Assembly: GCF_000427335.1 (NCBI RefSeq)
Contig: NZ_ATMR01000089.1
Coordinates: forward strand, 62,001-126,000
DNA from: Winogradskyella psychrotolerans RS-3
GTDB lineage: Bacteria > Bacteroidota > Bacteroidia > Flavobacteriales > Flavobacteriaceae
Length of the DNA stretch: 64,000 nt
Reading direction: 5' to 3'
Below the pieces are notes generated by a model that was not told where the DNA came from, searched no databases, and worked only from the letters and a program-made list of their open reading frames with translations. Position numbers and translations under genes: made by a program. This document shows, in pieces, positions 1 to 8,914 of the stretch (positions are counted from its first letter, which is position 1; every line of letters starts with the position of its first letter).

Positions 1-338
1 TTGAAATATACCACAACCCAAGATGTTCCAAATCGAGACAAGGCCTTTCTATATTAGAAGAATCCGGTAAAGCATTTGAAATCATAAAATATCTGGAAGA
101 AGATTTAACATCTGTAGAACTACAAGACGTGATTATAAAATTGGGTATTAAACCTATCGATTTAATCCGAAAAAACGAAGCTATTTGGAAATCAGAATTC
201 AAAGGAAAATCCCTTTCTGATAATGAAATTATTGCCGCTATGGTTAATCATCCAAAACTCATAGAACGTCCGATTGTAATTAACGGAGATAAGGCTGTAA
301 TTGGCAGGCCACCAGAAGCAATCAAAGAAATTATATAA
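1..338 (+). CDS. ArsC/Spx-family arsenate reductase-like protein (5' end outside window)
   Basis: The reading frame is open from base 3 and already shows a thioredoxin-fold start, IYHNPRCSKSRQ, at the window edge. Only the first few residues are missing. The single Cys in NPRCSKSR is the expected catalytic cysteine of the ArsC/YffB family, which uses glutathione/glutaredoxin-type reduction of arsenate or, in many members, has an unknown substrate. The C-terminal part (LIERPIVINGDKAVIGRP) is the conserved family tail that holds the cis-Pro and the Arg near the active site. An ATG at 129 is internal and would remove the catalytic Cys, so it is not the start. Arsenate as the substrate is inference: no ars operon is visible. 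Confidence 0.88.
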   Translation, partial: EIYHNPRCSKSRQGLSILEESGKAFEIIKYLEEDLTSVELQDVIIKLGIKPIDLIRKNEAIWKSEFKGKSLSDNEIIAAMVNHPKLIERPIVINGDKAVIGRPPEAIKEII

Positions 339-435
339 CTTTACAAACATGAAACGAGCCTGTTCAAATTTTTATCAACTAAGAAAATGATTTAAAGCGA
401 ACAGCATGTGACCATAAAACAATAATCCCAAACAC

Positions 436-891
436 ATGAAAAAGATAGTTTTATTAATTTTCACTATTCTCTTAAGCTTAAATATTAACGCTCAAAGACA
501 AGGGAATAACAGGAGTAACATCCCTCAAACGAATAGAGAACCCACTGAACAAGAAATCGCAAAGTACGAACGAGAAGCAGAAGAACGTAAAGAAGAATAT
601 ATTGCAAATTTCTTAACGACTCTAGAAGCAGATGATTTTCAAAAGCAAATCATTAAACTAAACATAAATAGTTTTTTTGAAGAAAAAATAGCCATCTTTA
701 AAACAAGGTTTGAGCATTCTCTTGATCGTGAAGCAGCCATAAAAAAATTGGAAGATACTCATTTTGCAGAATTAAAGGAGCTTATTTCAGAAGATGACAT
801 GGCCAAAATAAAGGAAATGATAAATGGAAAATTTGATGAAAAGGAAGTCGTAAAAAAGAAGCGAAAAAAGAAAAAGAAAAACAAAGACTAA
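436..891 (+). CDS. Small secreted Lys-rich protein of unknown function
   Basis: 151 residues. A clear signal peptide (about residues 1-19, ending INAQ) precedes a Glu/Lys/Gln-rich, probably helical body, and the last 14 residues are almost all Lys and Arg. I do not recognise a named family. It lies 115 bp before a beta-barrel receptor gene on the same strand, but that gene has its own promoter-like element at 963-970, so co-transcription is uncertain. The composition suggests a periplasmic helical protein. No catalytic motif is visible. Confidence 0.7.
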   Translation: MKKIVLLIFTILLSLNINAQRQGNNRSNIPQTNREPTEQEIAKYEREAEERKEEYIANFLTTLEADDFQKQIIKLNINSFFEEKIAIFKTRFEHSLDREAAIKKLEDTHFAELKELISEDDMAKIKEMINGKFDEKEVVKKKRKKKKKNKD

Positions 892-962
892 TGTTTTGTT
901 AAAAACGCTTCATTTTTTGCTGTCTTTAACACAAGATTAACCAATCTCAACTAAACTAAAGG

Positions 963-970
963 TATTTTTG
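963..970 (+). promoter_or_regulatory. Bacteroidota -7 promoter element (TATTTTTG)
   Basis: An exact match to TAnnTTTG, 37 bp before the ATG at 1007 of the outer-membrane barrel gene. No good -33 TTTG was found upstream, so the call rests on the -7 element and its position. Confidence 0.5.
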
Positions 971-1006
971 CGAGTCTAATAGACTAATAACCTTTAAACA
1001 TTTGTG

Positions 1007-3549
1007 ATGAAATTACGCCTTATTACCGCTTTCTTGTTAATTTTTGTTTTAGTTTTTCTTTTGCTCAAAAAGACTTAAAAATTGAAGGAACCATTATTGA
1101 AGAAGACACTAATATTCCACTAGAATATGCTACAGTTGTCGTTAAAACTAAAACAGATAACAAAATTATAACTGGTGGTATTACTGATACTAAAGGTAGA
1201 TTTAATATTGAAGTTCCTATAGGGACTTATATCATATCTGTAGAATACATTTCTTACAAAACAAAAAATTTCCCAGAACGAAATTTTGACAAAGATACCG
1301 ATTTAGGGACCATTAGTTTGGCTTTAGATGTCGCTTCTTTAAATGAAGTTATGGTTGTTGCAGAACGTACTACAGTCGAAATAAAATTAGACAAAAAAGT
1401 TTATAACATTGGTAAAGATTTAACGACTGCTGGTGGAACCGTAAGCGATGCGCTTAACAATGTACCCTCTGTTGCAGTAGATGTAGAAGGAGCCATTAGT
1501 CTTAGAGGAAATGAGAACGTTCGTATCTTAATTAACGGAAAACCTTCCGCAATGGCAGGTTTTGGTGATAGCAATATATTAAGTCAATTACCCGCAGAAG
1601 CTATTGAGCGTGTCGAAGTGATTACCTCACCATCTGCAAGATACGATGCTGAAGGTACAGCAGGAATCCTTAATATTATTCTTAGACAAAAAGAAACATT
1701 AGGCTTTAATGGGTCTGTAAATTTAACCGCTGGTAATCCTGATAATTTAGGAGTATCTGCTACTTTAAATTACCGTAAAGAAAAATATAATCTTTTTTCA
1801 AATTTTGGATGGCGCTATTCTGATGCTCCACGTACAACATTCACTGATGTTGATTACTATGATACTTATGATGAAGATGGACAATTAAGAGAACTTGAAT
1901 TTAGAAAAATTATTGAAGACCAAAATGTAGATCGTTTAAGCAGAAACTACAACGCTAACATCGGTATGGAGTACTTTCTAAATGAATCTTCATCTGTAAC
2001 AGGTAGTTTGTTTTACAACTTCGGAAATGACTCTGATATCTCTACAAATAATAGTGATCGTTTTAATGATAGCTATACGCTTATTGAACAGACCTTAAGA
2101 AGAGAGAAAGAAACAGAGAAAGATAATAAGTATCAAGTGGCACTTAATTATGTAAAGCGCTTTGGCGAGGATAGTGACCATAAGTTAACTGCTGATTTTC
2201 AATATGAAAAAGATAAAGAAGATGGGCTTACTTACTTGAATGAAGATTACGTCTTCACAGATCCGTCTAATTCTGATGTATTTCAAATTGAACAAGAATA
2301 TACATATGAAGATCAAAAAGAATATCTAGTTCAAGCAGATTACGTATTGCCTTTAGGAAAAGATTCTCGTTTTGAAGCTGGTTATCGTGGAAACTTTAAA
2401 AATAGCAATACAGATTATCAATTAGAGCAAGAAGATATAGAAAATGGAAACTTTGGAAACCTAGTCGTTAATGATACAATTTCTAATATTTTCGATTATA
2501 CAGAAAACGTAAACGCACTCTATACGCAATACGGATCTAAAATTGGACGATTCTCTTACCTATTTGGGTTACGATTAGAAAACACGCAACTAAAAGGAAA
2601 AATTGATTCACGCCTAACAGAACAAGAATTGGTTGCTGAATTCGGTTTTCCTATCGATACTGATTTTAACAATAATTATTTAGGTCTATTCCCTACCGTT
2701 AACTTTATTTATAATCTAAACACATCGGATAACGGGAATGAAGAAAGTGTTACACTTGGATATAATAGAAGAATTAATCGTCCTCGTGGTTGGTATATTA
2801 ACCCTTTCCCATCACGTTCTAGTAGAACTAATGTTTTTCAAGGAAACCCTAATTTAGATCCTGCATACTCTAGTACTTTTGATTTAGGATATTTAAAACG
2901 TTGGGAAAAGTTTACACTTACTTCATCAATTTACTACCAACACGAAACAGATTCTTTTGAGCGTGTACAAGAAAACACAGGTCAAACAACTACAGATGGT
3001 ATTGATATCATTAGAACAATCCCTATTAACTTAGCGACTAACAAACGAACTGGTGCTGAACTTGGTTTGATGTACAACCCTGAAAAATGGCTGCGCTTAA
3101 ACTCTAGTTTTAACTTCTTTCAATTTGAAACCGAAGGTGATTTTAATGGAGTCGATTATGGAGCAAAAAACACAAGTTGGTTCGCTCGTTTTAGTTCTAA
3201 AGTCACTTTACCTTTAGCTATAGATTGGCAAACCAGTGCTTTCTACAGGGGAGCAAGACAAGATGCACAATCGGATACCGAAGGTATTTTCTCTTTAGAC
3301 TTAGCATTCAGTAAAGAAATACTAAACAAAAAAGCAACGGTATCTGTAAACGTTAGAGATTTACTTAATTCTAGAAAATACGAATCTGTAACCACTACAG
3401 ATTTCTACAGTCGTTATAGCGAATTTCAATGGAGACAACGTCAAGTTAATGTTTCTTTCATCTATAGATTTAACCAAAGGTTAAACAACAAAGATCGTTC
3501 TGGTGAACGTGGAAATGGTGGCGGAGACGACATGGAATTCGAAGGTTAA
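1007..3549 (+). pseudogene. Outer-membrane beta-barrel/TonB-receptor-like protein, frameshifted in the signal peptide
   Basis: The ATG at 1007 opens a signal peptide (MKLRLITAFLLIFVLVF). That frame stops soon afterwards, while the rest of the protein runs on in another frame. Adding one T to the T5 run at 1053-1057 joins them into an 847-residue protein reading ...VLVFSFAQKDLKIEGT. The order is signal peptide, carboxypeptidase-regulatory-like domain (about 22-105), plug domain (VSDALNNVPSVAVD, ISLRGNENVRILINGKPS), then a long barrel ending VSFIYRF. This matches the flavobacterial outer membrane beta-barrel family related to TonB receptors, but no substrate can be named. Because the rest is intact, I read the lesion as a base-calling or assembly error, or less likely phase variation. 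Confidence 0.85.
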
Positions 3550-3566
3550 GAATTAAATTACAACTA

Positions 3567-3603
3567 AAAAAAGCACAAATTGCAATGCAATTTGTGCTTT
3601 TTT
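3567..3603. terminator. Bidirectional terminator between convergent genes
   Basis: A perfect 17-bp stem (3567-3583 with 3587-3603) with a 3-base loop. It has an A run on one side and a T run on the other, so it can end transcription from both directions. It lies between the barrel gene and the minus-strand metalloprotease. Confidence 0.9.
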
Positions 3604-3622
3604 CTATTCTAAACTCTTCTAT

Positions 3623-6211
3623 TTATTTTACCTCTTTAAGTGCATTATCTATTAGTGTGCGCAGGTGTTCCTTATGAGCTTTGCTAGACACATTACCTGT
3701 AACGGCAGCCATAGATCTAATTTGCTTTAAATTGTATAATGCCATTGATTTTGCATTATTAGAATAACGACTACTCTGTTTTCCTGTTAACATATCTATG
3801 AGGGTATTGGTATATGAAATTTGTAAATTTTGTCTAAACGAATTCACATTACCATTAATATCCGCTTTAAAAACAGCCGAATTTAAATCTGTCATAAATG
3901 TAGACAAGCTATATTCGTTACCATACAACTCACTATCTGTTATTCTCTGTAAGGTATTATAATGTAAAACATGACTCAATACATTCTGTTGATATGTTAA
4001 TACTTGTTGATGAATTTTAGGATCTTCTGTACCTCTCATAAAACCAAAACCACGTCGTTGCATAGCTAAATCATTATATAACTCACTTGGTGCACTAAAA
4101 GCTGTAGGCGCAAAAGCATATTTAGTTAAAGCATTCATTGCACGTTTTTGATCTTCTAAACTAACAGGAGTAAACGGTTGCGATCCGCCTTCTTGTCCGA
4201 TCATTGCTCTATCGACATAAACGCCACCAATAAATCTTGAAATGACATTTACAGCAGTTGCACGTTGCCCACTTAATAAGTAATAAGCACGTCTTAATTC
4301 TTGATATGATTCTCCGGTTTTAGCAAATTTAGTTTTAACACCACTCATCATGCTATCAACTAACTTAATTCTATCAATAGAATACCCAATTTGGTCGTTA
4401 GACAAATCCCCAATCATTACTCTAGGATCAATTGCTTTTCCTGGTGCACGCATATCATCTGCATCATTACCAAATATTAATTCTGGTTCAGTACTTCTAT
4501 TAAGCAACGCTACTTTTTCTTGTTCTGATTTAAAAGGCATGTATCCAAACTGAATTGCCCAAACATCGTAAGGACCGACTGATGTGTCATAATACTGACC
4601 TTGTTTAGCTCTATCATTTGTAATATTAATACCAGCATAATCCATTACAGATCCTGTTAAACATTTACCTTCAATAAAATCCTTGTCCGCTAATTCTTCA
4701 GGTGAAAATAACTGACTTGCTTTCATATTATGATTAAGTCCAAGTGTATGCCCCACCTCATGCATAATTAAAGCTAGCATCGATTCTTTTTTCATACGAG
4801 CCATTTCTAAATCTGAGCCACCTGTCGTTTCAATTAATGCTTGCCCAAATAAGCTGTTTTCGTGCATTACATGACCAAAAGAACATAATACTTTATTCTT
4901 TTTTAAATACTCTGATGCATTAAATTCAACATCAGCTTTTGCCAAATCAAATAACTGATCGTAGAAAACTCTATTTGTAAAATGCACATATTCTAACATA
5001 ATATCTGCACCAATTATTTCACCTGATCTAGGATTTACAAAACTTGGTCCATAACCTCCAAAAGGTGGATTTGGAGAAGACGTCCAACGTAATACATTAT
5101 AGTTAATATCACCAGCATCCCAATCGGCATCATCTGGTTGCATTTTTACGACCATTGCATTCTTAAATCCTGCTTTTTCAAACGCTTTATTCCATTCTAA
5201 AACTCCTTGTGTAATTGTTTCCCGCCATTCTACTGGTGTCGAATTTTCCATCCACCATGTAATTGGTTTTACAGGTTCTGAGATTGCCGCTTCAGGATCT
5301 TTTTTAATTAAATTCCAACGGTGCACTAAATCTTTATATGGCGTAGAATTAGTCGCTGTTTGGTCTTCAACTTGGGTTGTAAAATAACCAACTCTTGGAT
5401 CATCGAAAAGAGGTTCATAACTATTATCTGGCATGGCTATTAAACTATGAAACACCTTAATACTTACGTTTCTGCCATCAGTTATAGCTTGAGATCCTCC
5501 ATTTAATACAGAAGGACTTGAGTATACATATTCAACCTCAAGATTTGTATTATCTTCATAATTCTTTATTGAATTAATCTTTGTTTTTGTCTTATCTAGA
5601 TTACCAAGACTAAAAGCCATTGGACTAGAGCCAGGGAAACGCGGTGGTTTTACCTGAGTAAACGTTTCTTTTAAAAATAAATCATCGGCTTTTATAAGGT
5701 ATAAGCCTTCTTCTTTGTCATGTGCCTCAATTTTTACAGTTGCCATGATACCTTCACTAGTATTAGCATCTTTAGATTTAGAAATAGCACTTTCGGGATC
5801 GAAATAAAAGGATGTGTTTTGAGATACAAACTCTATTTTATCATAGTATTTCTTTACCTTAAAAACTTTTGAACCTCCATAGGCGCCTCTAAATCTACCA
5901 GCATCAGTAACACCATTTGCGACTTGATTAAAATGAATATAATCTTTACCTAAATGGGCATCACTGATAACCATCTGCAAACTACCTGTGATGGTATCTC
6001 TATACATTGTAAAAAGGCCTTCAATCTTTTTGCTTGACTTAGTAAGATCTTTTATGGATTTATCTTTTTTAGGTTTCGGTGCTTCAACTTCAGTTTTACT
6101 CTTTTTGTCTTTCTTTTTGCGCTGAGCTTCTAAATTTTGTGGTGCTATAAACGCACACACAAGTAACACTAAAGACAATAGTCTTAAGGTATTTCGTTTT
6201 TTGATATTCAT
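3623..6211 (-). CDS. Secreted zinc metalloprotease (metzincin, DUF5117/DUF5118 type)
   Basis: 862 residues with a signal peptide (about 1-29, ending LEAQ) and a Lys-rich linker to about residue 60. The zinc site is HEVGHTLGLNHN at 484-495 (H484, E485, H488, G491, H494), the HExxHxxGxxH signature of metzincins. The N-terminal half matches the DUF5118/DUF5117 region typical of large Bacteroidota metalloproteases, and the length is normal for the family. It is probably periplasmic or surface-located, but I see no type IX sorting domain at the C-terminus. The physiological substrate is unknown. It stands alone: a convergent terminator lies downstream and about 250 bp of non-coding DNA upstream. 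Confidence 0.9.
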   Translation of the reverse strand: MNIKKRNTLRLLSLVLLVCAFIAPQNLEAQRKKKDKKSKTEVEAPKPKKDKSIKDLTKSSKKIEGLFTMYRDTITGSLQMVISDAHLGKDYIHFNQVANGVTDAGRFRGAYGGSKVFKVKKYYDKIEFVSQNTSFYFDPESAISKSKDANTSEGIMATVKIEAHDKEEGLYLIKADDLFLKETFTQVKPPRFPGSSPMAFSLGNLDKTKTKINSIKNYEDNTNLEVEYVYSSPSVLNGGSQAITDGRNVSIKVFHSLIAMPDNSYEPLFDDPRVGYFTTQVEDQTATNSTPYKDLVHRWNLIKKDPEAAISEPVKPITWWMENSTPVEWRETITQGVLEWNKAFEKAGFKNAMVVKMQPDDADWDAGDINYNVLRWTSSPNPPFGGYGPSFVNPRSGEIIGADIMLEYVHFTNRVFYDQLFDLAKADVEFNASEYLKKNKVLCSFGHVMHENSLFGQALIETTGGSDLEMARMKKESMLALIMHEVGHTLGLNHNMKASQLFSPEELADKDFIEGKCLTGSVMDYAGINITNDRAKQGQYYDTSVGPYDVWAIQFGYMPFKSEQEKVALLNRSTEPELIFGNDADDMRAPGKAIDPRVMIGDLSNDQIGYSIDRIKLVDSMMSGVKTKFAKTGESYQELRRAYYLLSGQRATAVNVISRFIGGVYVDRAMIGQEGGSQPFTPVSLEDQKRAMNALTKYAFAPTAFSAPSELYNDLAMQRRGFGFMRGTEDPKIHQQVLTYQQNVLSHVLHYNTLQRITDSELYGNEYSLSTFMTDLNSAVFKADINGNVNSFRQNLQISYTNTLIDMLTGKQSSRYSNNAKSMALYNLKQIRSMAAVTGNVSSKAHKEHLRTLIDNALKEVK

Positions 6212-6462
6212 AATGATAAATTGTTAATTAGTATATGTTTGATGACGTACAAGATAAGAAATATCTAAACAAGACATATTCGTAACTAATTAACTATTAG
6301 CCAACACCAACCTCAGCCCTAGAAAGCATAAGGTAAACAATTAATAAACTTATAGACTTAATCGCAAGAAAAACTCATGCAGAAGTATGACTAAGAAATA
6401 AATAGGCTTATGTACATCGATTAAAAAGCTATACTTCGAAATCCTAAAAAAGAAAAATAAAA

Positions 6463-7830
6463 CTACTCTACCTTATTACCAGGTAAATTCTGTCCACCTT
6501 GATGCAAAGTCAAAGCACTCACTTCTCCTGCATCATTAGTGCTGAACGTAATACTTGCTTCAACAACTTTTAAAAAGAACTTATGTTTTGCCGATGGAAA
6601 AATTTTAAATTGTGGTTGATTAGTGGCTTGTAAATAAAGTTGATTTTCTATTCTTTTAATCGTCAATGAAAATTCAGGTGCTAATTGATATACTCCTATA
6701 TAATTTTCTAAAACCGCAGCAGAAACTTCTATTTCGTCTGGAAACTCAGATTTCTTTGGCAATTCTAAAGTTAAAGGTGCGTCCAGTAATTTCATTCCTA
6801 CAGCATCAACACTCGAAACAGAATTAGTTAAAACCACAACTCCTTTACTGAAATCCTTTAAAAAACCTGTAAAAGCTCTGTAACCACCAGTACCCCCATT
6901 ATGCCAAGTTATTGTGTTATTATTAGCAAAGTGCCATCCTAATGCGATATTAAAGCTTTCACTTTCGTCAGAAAAAGCAATTTGATGACTTAACTTCATG
7001 GCTTTATTTAATGACGTGTCATTAGTAGAAGTATTCGCTTTTATAAATTTAACCATATCACTAGTTGTAGATCGTATTGCACCTGCACCAGCTAATACAT
7101 TTAAATCCCAATTATTTACAACTTCTAATTGCTCATTGTGTCCTACGGCTAATTGAGCTTTCATGGCATCCGATAAAACAATACCAGTACTTTTCATTCC
7201 TAGTGGATCTATAATTCTCGTTTTAACTAGGTCTTCATAAGTTTTTCCTGTATGCAATTCTAAAATATGACCTAATAATCCCATTCCTAAATTTGAATAT
7301 TCATACTGAGATCCTATATCTCTCAGTAATTCATAAGACGATAAAAATTCATAAAGTATTTCTACTGAATAATCAGCAAACGGATTAGAATAATCTGCGG
7401 GTTCAAAATTACCTGGCATTCTTGGCAAACCAGAGGTATGAGTTGCTAAATCTTTAATTGTAATTTGTTTTCCATTTCGCTGAGGTACAATTACCGTTTT
7501 AGGTAAGTATTTTGAAATAAGATCACTAAGATTCATATTTCCTTTTAATACTTCATCAGCTAGAATAATAGTTGTAAAAACTTTAGAAATTGACCCGATT
7601 TCATAAATCGTATTTTGATCTACTGGCTTTCCGTTTTTAACTTCGGTATTTCCATAATTAAAATAGGTGACATTTTCTCCAGCTATATAGGCTAATGCTA
7701 CACTTGTATTAAAACCTTCATCTACGCGTGCTTTAATATGATCTTGAATTTCAGTAGTTAGTTCTGCATTCTGAGAAAACGTAAATTGAACAAAAGTTAG
7801 AATTATAAGTAAGGCTGAATTGAATTTCAT
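6463..7830 (-). CDS. Serine hydrolase, class C beta-lactamase/penicillin-binding fold
   Basis: 455 residues with a signal peptide ending FTFSQ (about 1-20). The three active-site motifs are present in order: SxxK at S80-I-S-K83, YSN at 178-180, and HNG at 310-312 in place of KTG. A C-terminal domain of about 90 residues follows the hydrolase. HNG rather than KTG and the tail are more usual in esterases and D-amino peptidases of this fold than in true AmpC enzymes, so beta-lactam resistance should not be assumed. It lies 54 bp downstream of the HAD phosphatase gene and may share its transcript. Confidence 0.88.
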   Translation of the reverse strand: MKFNSALLIILTFVQFTFSQNAELTTEIQDHIKARVDEGFNTSVALAYIAGENVTYFNYGNTEVKNGKPVDQNTIYEIGSISKVFTTIILADEVLKGNMNLSDLISKYLPKTVIVPQRNGKQITIKDLATHTSGLPRMPGNFEPADYSNPFADYSVEILYEFLSSYELLRDIGSQYEYSNLGMGLLGHILELHTGKTYEDLVKTRIIDPLGMKSTGIVLSDAMKAQLAVGHNEQLEVVNNWDLNVLAGAGAIRSTTSDMVKFIKANTSTNDTSLNKAMKLSHQIAFSDESESFNIALGWHFANNNTITWHNGGTGGYRAFTGFLKDFSKGVVVLTNSVSSVDAVGMKLLDAPLTLELPKKSEFPDEIEVSAAVLENYIGVYQLAPEFSLTIKRIENQLYLQATNQPQFKIFPSAKHKFFLKVVEASITFSTNDAGEVSALTLHQGGQNLPGNKVE

Positions 7831-7884
7831 ACTAATAATGGGATTTATTATAATAAGACTATAAAAAAGTAAAATAGTTACAAA

Positions 7885-8552
7885 TTACATAGACTGATTA
7901 AAAAACGTTTTATGATTTAAAAACGATAGTTCATCAAAACTAGAAACAATCACATTAGCTAAGGTATAATCCTGACCAGAAGAATGTTCACTTTTAAAGC
8001 CTGCACAAAAAATACCTGCGGAATGTGCTGCTTTTATACCATTGGTAGAATCTTCAATCACCATACATTCCGATTTATTAAAACCGGTGTGTTCTGCCGC
8101 TTTAATAAAGATCTCTGGATGCGGTTTCGATTTTTCTAAATCCGCACCACTGAATTTACCGACGAAAAATTGATTCAATTCAAAACGATTAAAAATGCGG
8201 TCTATATTCGGCATAGAAGCTGAAGACGCTACGACTAATTTTAAGCCGTTGGAATGGTAATCTTTTATACGTTCTAAAACACCTTCAATCAAAGTGAGAT
8301 CAGAATCGTTTTCAAACAAAATTTAAAATGCTTTCGTTTAATACTAACTAAACGTTCTGGTGTTTCATTCAAACTAAAATGATCGACTAATCGTTTACAA
8401 ATATTGATGGTAGATTGCCCTGTGAATGATTCATAAAGTAAATCATCAACTTCTATATTAACATCGTTGAACATTTGATAGTAGGCTTTTCGATGTAAAG
8501 GTTCCGTGTCAACAATAACACCATCCATATCAAATAATACTGCTTTTAGCAT
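7885..8552 (-). pseudogene. HAD-superfamily phosphatase (beta-phosphoglucomutase-like), frameshifted
   Basis: The N-terminal piece (ATG at 8552) begins MLKAVLFDMDGVIVDTEP with the nucleophile D8 and acid/base D10. It stops early at 8289. The C-terminal piece reads in another frame from about 8319 and carries the remaining motifs: VVASSASMP, the Lys region KSKPHPEIF and the acidic VIEDSTNG. One extra base in the A4/T3 stretch at 8318-8324 restores a 222-residue enzyme, a normal size for this subfamily. The cap domain is of the PGMB type, so the substrate is probably a sugar phosphate. Both halves keep all their motifs, which argues for a sequencing error or a very recent mutation. Confidence 0.85.
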
Positions 8553-8646
8553 AACATTTTTTAATTTGAAGCGAAGATAAAAAAGTAAATGGTATTCTTA
8601 AATCTCAGAACCAAACAATACTATTATGTTTATATTAAATTATGCT

Positions 8647-8654
8647 TAGTTTTG
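8647..8654 (+). promoter_or_regulatory. Bacteroidota -7 promoter element (TAGTTTTG)
   Basis: An exact TAnnTTTG match, 25 bp before the ATG at 8680 of the tiny Lys-rich protein. It supports that short gene as real. Confidence 0.6.
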
Positions 8655-8679
8655 CACCCTGAAAACAATTTTAAACACA

Positions 8680-8835
8680 ATGGCAAAACAAGGCAAAGAG
8701 AAAAACACAAATAACAAAGCCAAGCATACGAAACTTATTAATCAGAAAAAGAATAAGAAAAAGTCTCAAGTTGAAGAGCGCAAAGCACGTTTAAAAGCTA
8801 TTGTTCAAAAATCAAAAGATTCTAAATCTGAATAG
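8680..8835 (+). CDS. Tiny Lys-rich basic protein, 51 residues
   Basis: MAKQGKEKNTNNKAKHTKLI begins an open frame of 51 codons ending at TAG 8833-8835. It is very rich in Lys, Gln and Asn, with no hydrophobic stretch, and is therefore cytoplasmic and perhaps binds nucleic acid. I recognise no named family. Support comes from the promoter element just upstream, the compact spacing and the amino-acid bias. It is transcribed divergently from the HAD gene and convergently with acs. Confidence 0.65.
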   Translation: MAKQGKEKNTNNKAKHTKLINQKKNKKKSQVEERKARLKAIVQKSKDSKSE

Positions 8836-8914
8836 ATAACCCTACGGTTTCAAAAAAAAAAAAAATCCAAACTTAAATAAAGTTTTAGGATTTTAATTTT
8901 AGTCTTAATACACT

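Noticed and set aside
6212..6462. 250-bp gap upstream of the metalloprotease examined for genes or RNA
   Set aside because: No open frame, tRNA-like fold, clear promoter box or inverted repeat was found. It probably just holds the promoter.
6463..7830. Class C beta-lactamase as an antibiotic resistance gene
   Set aside because: The third motif is HNG rather than KTG and there is a C-terminal extra domain, both usual for esterases and peptidases of this fold. There is no ampR-like regulator.
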